A stretch of 64,000 nucleotides of DNA from Corbicula japonica (Eukaryota; Mollusca; Bivalvia; Venerida; Cyrenidae): contig JAZAYU010000009.1 in the NCBI GenBank assembly GCA_038501625.1, positions 11,026,396 to 11,090,395 on the forward strand, written 5' to 3'. Each line of letters opens with the position of its first letter. The stretch's first letter is position 1. Shown here piece by piece: positions 58,001-64,000 of the stretch. A program made the translations under genes and the position numbers. The notes beneath the pieces are model-generated. The model was not told the DNA's origin, ran no database searches, and saw nothing but the letters and a program-made list of their open reading frames with translations.

Positions 58001-61000
58001 GGTAAAAAATACATTTATTTCCATTACTGTTGCAAAACAGTTGGAATTGCTTACATTTTTCACATAAATGTACTGGCAATTCATTTTCACACAATTGTTA
58101 CTGCTAGTTACTTGAATGGTTTATTAGAATTTATAAGAAAGCATATTATATATACTTATTATAAGTGAGACCCTACACTGTTTGATGTTAATTCATCAAC
58201 TGCCTGTGATATTCATTAACTCTAGTAGACTCTGGTAATGTAATCATTTAAAAGTTAATGTTATCATTTAATGAGGGCTTGTTTTCACTTGCAATCCAAA
58301 AGTAAGATTTTGGCATTGGCTTACACATGCTTGAGTTCATGCTGTACCTGACAAAATATTGCAAGCTGTAATGATTCTTTTCTATCATTTTGAATTGAGG
58401 CATTTACTGTTCAAAGCTTTAAGTAGTTGAAATTCTTGTGTATAAAGCGATACTCACATAAAACTATTGCAGGTTCTGGAAGACCCACGGTTTACGGTAA
58501 TGCTGGACAAGATCAACTGCATCATCCATGAGGAGGCCAGGTACCAAAAGGGAACACTCAACATGAGGTCGCAAAAATGCTTTGCTGTTAAGGTAACATT
58601 ATTAACAAGGTTTTCTTTTGTTCAGTGACATCTGATCAGGATCTAAACTGTTTGCTTTTTGATTTCTTAGGTTATCTCAGACCAAAATGCGACCAGTGCA
58701 GATCCTGATCAAATGGCACAGAAGGCCAGCTAATCTGGATCTACACTGGTTGCACATGCGTAAAAAGGCGTATATATGGAGGAAAGGGTTAAGTGGTCTT
58801 GATGTTTTATTTGTTTTATCAGTTTAATACTTAAAGGAAAGAATAAAACTCTTGTAACACACTTAACTTCATTACCATTCTGTAAGATTACAATAAGTAC
58901 TGAATAAATGTACTAACATTCCTGGAAAAAGGTGTCCTAAAAACTGTTTTATATGAAAATATATAGTCTGTCTGTAAACAATTCTTTACTTGATGTAATA
59001 TTGATTTGGACTGTTGGAAGACTTGAATTCACATTTCACAGCCACAGATGAATGGTATGTTATTTCTTTGTTACATATTCACACTTGTTAAACATGTTGT
59101 CTTGTTTGGTTTTATCATTTTTTATGGGTTCTTTTAAGATTTTGGTACTTACTGCATAAATTTTCTAAGAATATTGCAGATAATTCACTTAATATTTTCT
59201 TGTTTGAACAAATAAGCATAAACAATATTAAAATAAATTGTTGAACTGACAGTTTGTTGAACAGGTATTTCTGTTGAATTAAAAAAATTCTGGAAAGCCC
59301 ATTGGTAATCCGCAGAGTTGGAAGTGCTCACTTCTATTTTCAATTCACAGCTGATTTTGATGTAACCTGTTTTGCTCATTATGTAGTGTTTTGAATCCAA
59401 GATAATATGTTGTGATGTTTCAAACTGTTGGTGAATGTCTGCATAAATATGAAATAAAACTTTAAAAATTATAACAACAAAAATCAAACTAAAACAAAAT
59501 TGAATAATGATATATATTTGTAGATGCCCAAATGTGATCTGAATCGAGGCAATAATGATACCTTTATACCTTCAGCATATATTTTTTTGGATATTTGCAG
59601 GACTGCTAGACATTTCGAGAAAGACATACACAGAAATAGTTGATGACATAACAAGTAAGCAATATTAAAAACTCCAATGACAAAAAATAAACACTATTTT
59701 TAAGCATCTTGCAGACTGATGACATAACAGTTATTTCATATGAATTCTGTCAGAAATTAATTAAATTCATAATGATATGAAAAACATTAGATTTGTTTTG
59801 TTTCGTTTAAAATTAGTGTGAATCCTTCTGGGCTCCACACACTTCAAAACAACCTAAATGTTTTCCATACCATAATGGATGTATACACAAAATTATATTT
59901 CTTCAAAATAAGCAAGAAAAATGACTACTACTTATTTATTTCATTACAAACTGATTAAATGTCCTTTAAGCTGTGGAAGCCTGCTCTCAAAAGACTGTTT
60001 TCTATAACTACATTATGATTGCAAGGTTGCACAGGTTCATAGCTTATAAAATTCGTCTAGAAAATGTCATTTAAAACTAAAAAATAACTTGGTAAAAAAT
60101 GAAGTGAGTCTAGTGAATATATAATGAACGATGCCTGGACATAAATTGTAAATATTTGGTATACAGATTTAGTGGAGCAGATGGCAACCATGTACAACCT
60201 GCCACTGAAGATATTCTATAGCAATAGTCGGGGGTTTCACATGCAGATGTATGGGGAGGGGTACACAACTGACAATCTGCCAGGGGTCTTCATCAAAGTC
60301 ACCAAGTTCAAGAATACATTCAGCTTTACCACAGCAGATCTGGTAAGGTTAATTTATGTTTGGTGAGTTTTTATTTTATTGTAGATTTGCTAATTAGGCT
60401 TATGCATGAATTTGAAATGGAAGCAAAATATGCATAATTGTGTATCAAAAACTGTTGTTTTTTTGCTCAAAATTTAATACTATTAAAGTAAGATTTTCCA
60501 CACGAGTTAAAATTTTGTTGTTTAAAAAAGTGAAATATGCATAAAAGGAATAGTAGCCCCCACCCCCCACCCCTACTCAAACACTGCCACAAACAGAAGA
60601 AAAGAAAGCATGAGTTTATAATATTGTATCAAATAGACACCACAAACAAAAGTACAAGTTACCTTGGTGAATTAACATCAACCCATCCATCTACAAGACA
60701 ATTTTGCATGCAGAAGCTTACAAACATACACACATAATAAGCTAATGACATTGACAAGCAAAATAGATAGGTAATTGATGGACTTATAGATGGACAAAGT
60801 CATCTATTTGGCATAAGCCAGCCATTAAGTGCATTAAGTTTTGTACAAAACAAGATAGCTGAAAACAGCTGATAAACTTTATTAATAGCCCAAAACTGAT
60901 GTTTTATTATAAATTTGATTTCAGATCAAGATGAATGGTATGTTATTTTGTTACATAATCTGTTAAAATGTATTTTGCCTTGTAAAAAAATGTGGAAAAA

Positions 61001-63945
61001 TGTTATTATAAATGCTGATTTTATTTTGGATATAGAGATGTTTTAAGACAGCGTGGTCCAAACTAAAGCAACAACCGTGAGCAAAAACATCTGAATAAAG
61101 ATTACATTGTAAATTTTTTCAAGTGTATTTCAGTCTGAATAGAAATCATCTGCCAACAAAACCATTTTCTTACACTCATATGGAGGTCATTATGTACAAG
61201 TTAGGTTGTAACTGCTAAACCTTTAACCCTTTCCTTGATATATACACATTTTTACGCATGTGCGACCAGTGTAGATTCAGATCAGTCGGCACATCTGTGC
61301 CGTCTGATCAGGATCTGCACTGGTCGCATTATGGTCAGAAATATCTTAATGAATCAAAAAGCGAACAGTGTATTATTAGCTAGGGTCTTTGCCAGATGTG
61401 CTGGCTGATCTGGATCTAAACTGTTCGCCCTAGCAATAAAGGTGTATCTGTACAGGAAAGGGTTAAGCTTTAGACACAATTATTATTATATAATTAGTTA
61501 ACACAATTGTTGCTTTTACAATTGTTTTGATATAGTTTGAAGGCACCAGCTGTAATCTCAGCCAGTCAGATCCTTGAGATTTGAGACTGGTTTCCTTTCT
61601 CAGTTTTATAACCTTGGGGCATAGTCTGTTTACTCACCACCTGCTCACCACTTACTCTTCTCTTAATTTTTACAGGTCTATTAGTGTAAATAACTCAATC
61701 TTTTTCAATGCCTGTTATATCAAAATATGATTGTTATAAATCTAACAAATTATCATAAGTTTTGAACCTAGTGAAGTTAACAAGAGCAAGAATGGGAAAT
61801 GGGTGGAGGTAATGTTTGTTTTTATGATTTTGTAGTATTTTAACCCTTACTACGCAGATACGCCTTAACTCCATAGATACACCTTTACCCCATAGATACA
61901 ACTTCTCTTCATAGATACTCCTTTATGGCATAGGCTTACAGTGAAGATCCAATAGTTACATCTGTCCCATAGGATCAAGATAGATCTATACTGTTAACTC
62001 ATTGGTCAGAAACAACCTAACGAATCTAAAGGCTGACAGTGTAGATTCTGATCAGATGGCATGGATGTGCTGGCTGATCTGAATCTACTCTGTTTGCCCA
62101 TGTGATGATGGTTTTATGTATGGAGTTAATGGTTTAGATTACATGAGAGTTTGGTTACATGAGAGTTTGTTACGATTTCTTCAGACAGAGTGAAAGAATC
62201 ACTTCATGAGATCTACATGATGACAAGTATGTAAGTATAAGACTTGTTACAAATGTATTTAATCAACACAAAAGCTAAAGTAATTCCATAATCACAGTAA
62301 TGAAGGGTTATTTCTGCCAACCATATCATCATAAGTTTGCTTTTTATAACCTTCATGGTACTGTGATATGATTATTTTGGGTGGGTTTATATTTCGTGTA
62401 TTATTAGCTAGGGTCATTGCACCAATTTAAACCCCAGTATAATAACACCATGTAATAATTTTGACTTAATAGAAAATTACCATTGCTCATATTTATTTAT
62501 GTTGATATATCATTTGGCACAAAAATATGTACATGTATCTGCAAAATTAAATGATACTGTAGTAGTTCATTTTGATGGCACTAATTTTTTGTGTACAGAT
62601 ATTGATGATATTTTACATAGACATAAACTGATGCCTATGTCATGATATTTTTATGACATCATAAGGCATGATAAAGCTTTTTCTAATGTTTTGAATTTGT
62701 ATTTTATTTCTCAATATGATATGCACTAAAATTAACCCGTGCTTATTTAAACAGTACCATTAGTGAGGCACATATCATTGCGCAATAAGAAGATCTGTCA
62801 CCACATACTGACATGGAGAAATTTTACTATCACGGAGGACTGTAACGTTCGTTGCATTGTTGTGTTGTATAACTGTAAACCGCTGTAATGCATATGATGG
62901 GTGATTTGTGATTAATATATGAAAATTGATTAATTGGGAACATTTCGAAAAATTCAATTATTGATAGAAGTCTCAATTTTGAAATTTCCTGAATTTTGTT
63001 AACCCTTACTCCATGAGATATGGCTGTTATTCTAAGGGAGATAGCGTAGATCCAGATCAGCTGGCAGAACCATGTTGTCTGATCAGGATCTACATGTACA
63101 CTGTTCAGTTTTTGATTCAAACAATGTAGATCCTGATCAGGATCTGCTGGGTTTTTTTTATTCGTTTGGTTATTTCTGACCAAGAATCAACCAGTGAAGA
63201 TTCAGATCAGAAAGTAAGGATGTTCCAGCAGATCTGGATCTACACTTTTCACATATGCCATTAAACCCATATAAATGTTGGAGTAAAGGGTCAAGATGTT
63301 GATTTTGTGCTTGTGTTACAGAGTGATGACAGAGTTACTGAACAACATCAGAGATGACATAGGAGCTCTGTACAAGCTGACTGAGACTGTCGCCACAGTA
63401 GACATGTTACTAGCCTTTGCTCATGCTTGTACCCTCTCTGAGTTTGGTAGGTACATGTCAGTGATGGGACCACAATTCATAAGTATCTGTACACATGTAA
63501 GGATAAAAGCACTGATTTTAGACCACAGATGGGCACTAATTAAAAAAAATATCTATCACATGTATAATATATTTGAATGTAAACCCTGCCAGTCTGCCAC
63601 CTTTCAAAGATTGGTATATTTGTTGTGAAATAACACCCATGCTATTGTTTTTGATATCAAAGAAATTTTGCAAGACTCGAAACTATTGGTAAAGTTATCC
63701 TAATATGTTCCCTGTGTCTTCGTAGTGTGATAAAATCACTTTTGGAATCAGGCTAGAATATTTACACTTATGTGGACTGCAGTGGTTTTATTAACACTGG
63801 TCACATGAAAATAAAACAGACAAATCACATGAACCACTTGCTTTTTTTAGTGAGACCTGAGTTTACAGACACATTAGCAGTAAAACAAGGTCGGCATCCA
63901 ATACTGGAGAGGATTTCGTTAGAGCCTCCTGTCCCAAATATTATT
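45984..63945 (+). CDS. MSH4: MSH4 meiotic MutS homologue, N-terminal and core domains (17 exons, 3' end off window)
   Basis: MSH4 pairs with MSH5 to form a clamp that stabilises crossover intermediates at meiosis; it lacks the mismatch-reading domain. Coding exons: 45984-46002, 46541-46790, 49566-49795, 52743-52891, 53129-53252, 54741-54807, 55702-55823, 56953-57096, 57306-57577, 58473-58592, 59042-59054, 59601-59654, 60167-60342, 60925-60937, 62185-62230, 63322-63446, 63851-63945. All are GT-AG and every phase joins, giving 673 codons. Family landmarks in order: YNFGLLETP near the N-terminus; a Ser/Thr/Pro-rich stretch (~60-165); [124 protein letters not shown]. The Walker A/B ATPase domain should follow past the right edge. 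The 5' UTR appears spliced (TTCTTGCAG at 45964). Confidence 0.96.
46541..46790 (+). CDS. MSH4: MSH4 coding exon 2
   Basis: Acceptor TGTTTGCAG, donor after TCATG (GTACTT). Encodes [20 protein letters not shown] and a low-complexity Ser/Thr/Gly region. 250 nt, phase 1 in and 2 out. The start is secure; the donor rests on phase and is less certain. Confidence 0.82.
46950..47330 (+). repeat. Short Helitron-like or minisatellite element
   Basis: Starts with a small hairpin (GTAGCCCTTT...AAAAGGCGCTAC) and has two ~150-bp units (AAATGTTGGCTGTAACTTCGCC). 3' end not resolved. MSH4 intron 2. Confidence 0.5.
47697..49543 (+). mobile_element. Helitron-like element ending 22 nt before MSH4 exon 3
   Basis: Head palindrome TATGCCCCCACAAAGTGGGAG, CCGTACGTACGTCC tract, then ~146-bp units (CTTGTGGCGTCAACTCCTCC) in a ~756-bp higher-order block present twice. 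Terminal hairpin GTGTCCTGAGGACAC, then AGTCTAG|T (CTAG at 49540-49543). Confidence 0.78.
49566..49795 (+). CDS. MSH4: MSH4 coding exon 3
   Basis: Acceptor AACATTTTCAG, donor GTAAGG. Encodes [20 protein letters not shown] ... [20 protein letters not shown] and DRSTLV: a Ser/Thr/Arg-rich disordered region. A Helitron-like element ends 22 nt before the exon. Confidence 0.85.
50090..50164. repeat. TTAA-MITE fragment (right end)
   Basis: GGATGTGCTGGCTGATCTGG to GAGGAAGGGGTTAA. Confidence 0.75.
50211..52242. mobile_element. CAGGG-ended DNA transposon, 5-bp TSD, copy C
   Basis: Termini CAGGGTTTTTTTTTAAGGA / TTAAGGAAAAAACCCCTG, flanked by GCAAT on both sides; subterminal GGGGAAGACGCTGG / CCAGCGTC. 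2032 bp, no transposase frame recognised, in MSH4 intron 3. Confidence 0.75.
52743..52891 (+). CDS. MSH4: MSH4 coding exon 4
   Basis: Acceptor GAATATTAG, donor GTTAGC. Encodes [20 protein letters not shown] ... [15 protein letters not shown], strongly matching MSH4. Confidence 0.96.
53129..53252 (+). CDS. MSH4: MSH4 coding exon 5
   Basis: Acceptor TATTCCAG, donor GTACAA. Encodes [20 protein letters not shown] ... [12 protein letters not shown]. Confidence 0.96.
53500..54000 (+). repeat. Tandem units related to the Helitron-like cores
   Basis: About three ~165-bp units (CTTCTGTGNGNAACTCCTAC ... TTTCACAGAA) preceded by a G-rich GGGTGGGCGGGCG tract. No clean termini. MSH4 intron 5. Confidence 0.6.
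54251..54489. repeat. TTAA-MITE copy, near-complete
   Basis: TTAAACCTTTCCTGTATAG to ATATCAAGGAAAGTGTTAA. Confidence 0.8.
54741..54807 (+). CDS. MSH4: MSH4 coding exon 6
   Basis: Acceptor TGTGTTTCAG, donor GTAATC. Encodes [20 protein letters not shown]. 67 nt, phases fit both neighbours. Confidence 0.93.
55702..55823 (+). CDS. MSH4: MSH4 coding exon 7
   Basis: Acceptor GCATTTTCAG, donor GTAGGC. Encodes [20 protein letters not shown] then [20 protein letters not shown]. Confidence 0.96.
55862..55990. repeat. Palindromic MITE, diverged copy 4
   Basis: Keeps CAAGCATCTGATTTGCTGAA and TTTCAGCCAATCACATG; in MSH4 intron 7, about 40 nt after the exon 7 donor. Confidence 0.6.
56953..57096 (+). CDS. 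MSH4: MSH4 coding exon 8
   Basis: Acceptor TATTAACAG, donor GTAAAC. Encodes [20 protein letters not shown] then [20 protein letters not shown], the MutS core. Confidence 0.96.
57306..57577 (+). CDS. MSH4: MSH4 coding exon 9
   Basis: Acceptor CCCTTTCAG, donor GTACTG. Encodes [20 protein letters not shown] ... [20 protein letters not shown]. 272 nt. A MITE copy starts 14 nt into the next intron. Confidence 0.96.
57591..57745. repeat. TTAA-MITE left part, 14 nt after the MSH4 exon 9 donor
   Basis: TTAACCTGTTACTTCATATA to AAAGCAAACAG; second half missing. Confidence 0.7.
58473..58592 (+). CDS. MSH4: MSH4 coding exon 10
   Basis: Acceptor CTATTGCAG, donor GTAACA. Encodes [20 protein letters not shown] then [14 protein letters not shown]. 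40 codons, ends in phase 0. Confidence 0.96.
58618..58792. repeat. TTAA-MITE right part, ~25 nt after the MSH4 exon 10 donor
   Basis: GTGACATCTGATCAGGATCT to TATGGAGGAAAGGGTTAA. Confidence 0.8.
59042..59054 (+). CDS. MSH4: MSH4 coding exon 11: 13-nt microexon
   Basis: CCACAGATGAATG between CATTTCACAG and GTATGT. Exon 10 ends in phase 0 and exon 12 needs phase 1, so a piece of 3n+1 nt is required. This one gives [16 protein letters not shown], the same length as human AVRSNINEFLDIARR. Inferred from phase and alignment, not from transcripts. Confidence 0.72.
59601..59654 (+). CDS. MSH4: MSH4 coding exon 12
   Basis: Acceptor ATATTTGCAG, donor GTAAGC. Encodes [17 protein letters not shown], a highly conserved MSH4 block. 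54 nt. Confidence 0.95.
60167..60342 (+). CDS. MSH4: MSH4 coding exon 13
   Basis: Acceptor GGTATACAG, donor GTAAGG. Encodes [33 protein letters not shown] and [16 protein letters not shown]. Confidence 0.96.
60531..60790. repeat. Dispersed ~370-bp repeat, copy 3 (shortened)
   Basis: GTGAAATATGCATAAAAGGA then AAGTACAAGTTACCTTGGTG; MSH4 intron 13. Confidence 0.65.
60925..60937 (+). CDS. MSH4: MSH4 coding exon 14: 13-nt microexon
   Basis: ATCAAGATGAATG between GATTTCAG and GTATGT. Encodes IKMN plus one base; spliced context TADL-IKMN-D-RVKESL equals human SADLIKMNERCQESL. Exons 13 (phase 0) and 15 (needs phase 1) require it. Confidence 0.88.
61223..61466. repeat. TTAA-MITE copy, near-complete
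   Basis: TTAACCCTTTCCTTGATATA to GTACAGGAAAGGGTTAA. Confidence 0.85.
61549..61616. repeat. Palindromic MITE, right half, copy 5
   Basis: CAGCCAGTCAGATCCTTGAG to CTCAGTTTTATAACCTT; left arm missing. Confidence 0.65.
61840..62133. repeat. TTAA-MITE copy, diverged
   Basis: TTAACCCTTACTACGCAG, with three partial tandem copies of CATAGATAC(A/T)CCTTTA, to GTATGGAGTTAATGG. Confidence 0.65.
62185..62230 (+). CDS. MSH4: MSH4 coding exon 15
   Basis: Acceptor TTTCTTCAG, donor GTAAGT. Encodes [14 protein letters not shown], aligned with human RCQESLREIYHMTY. 46 nt. Confidence 0.9.
62999..63294. repeat. TTAA-MITE copy, expanded
   Basis: TTAACCCTTACTCCATGAG to GGAGTAAAGGGTCAA, with an extra internal arm (~296 bp). 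Ends 27 nt before the MSH4 exon 16 start. Confidence 0.75.
63322..63446 (+). CDS. MSH4: MSH4 coding exon 16
   Basis: Acceptor TGTGTTACAG, donor GTAGGT. Encodes [20 protein letters not shown] then [20 protein letters not shown] copy ends 27 nt upstream. Confidence 0.96.
63851..63945 (+). CDS. MSH4: MSH4 coding exon 17 (last in window)
   Basis: Acceptor CTTTTTTTAG, donor GTAAGA. Encodes [20 protein letters not shown] then [11 protein letters not shown]. The ATP-binding exons should follow. Confidence 0.94.
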
Positions 63946-64000
63946 GTAAGAATCAAGTGCTAGAACTTAAAGCTGCAATTACATTCATCAAGTGAAGACG

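Overview
The window looks like AT-rich, intron-rich invertebrate nuclear DNA. It is most likely from a bivalve mollusc: it carries Helitron-like 'pearl-type' elements with GTCC/GGAC tetranucleotide heads and tandem cores, a TRIM-like B-box protein of the kind expanded in bivalves, and animal-type introns. The organism is inferred from these features only. No rRNA, intact tRNA gene, CRISPR array or prokaryotic/organellar operon is visible.

Four protein-coding genes can be assembled exon by exon, with GT-AG splice sites and matching phases. (1) PMS2, minus strand, 26545 down to 6960: eleven coding exons give the N-terminal 384 codons (GHKL ATPase and transducer domains). The C-terminal part is not in the window and presumably continues off the left edge. 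(2) A two-exon B-box/coiled-coil/beta-propeller TRIM-like gene on the plus strand (19471-21539), nested in PMS2 intron 2. (3) SLC25A19, a mitochondrial thiamine pyrophosphate carrier, plus strand, 28506-37634, five coding exons, complete (316 aa). It is divergently arranged with PMS2. (4) MSH4, the meiotic MutS homologue, plus strand, 45984-63945, seventeen coding exons (673 codons). It runs off the right edge before its ATPase domain and includes two 13-nt microexons.

Most of the rest is transposon-derived. Region by region: 1-1017, end of a Helitron-like tandem element; 2543-4299, a hAT relic with a perfect 8-bp target duplication inside an older MITE; 10959-12775 and 14050-15735, two reverse-oriented Helitron-like elements; 22208-25183, two tRNA-like SINEs and two CAGGG-ended elements with 5-bp duplications; 28659-32130, palindromes and a Helitron-like element with telomere-like tracts; 33650-35450, a 167-bp tandem array and a compound microsatellite; 38110-38667 and 44478-45179, TTAA-flanked inverted-repeat elements; 39897-41117 and 47697-49543, Helitron-like elements; 50211-52242, a third CAGGG element. 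About 24 copies of one ~235-bp imperfect-palindrome MITE (ends TTAACCCTTTCC / GGAAAGGGTTAA) are scattered throughout, several within 8-40 nt of a splice site.

Functionally, PMS2 (MutL) and MSH4 (MutS) are both DNA mismatch-repair/meiotic-recombination proteins, here about 20 kb apart with a metabolite carrier between them. This is linkage only; there is no sign of co-transcription.
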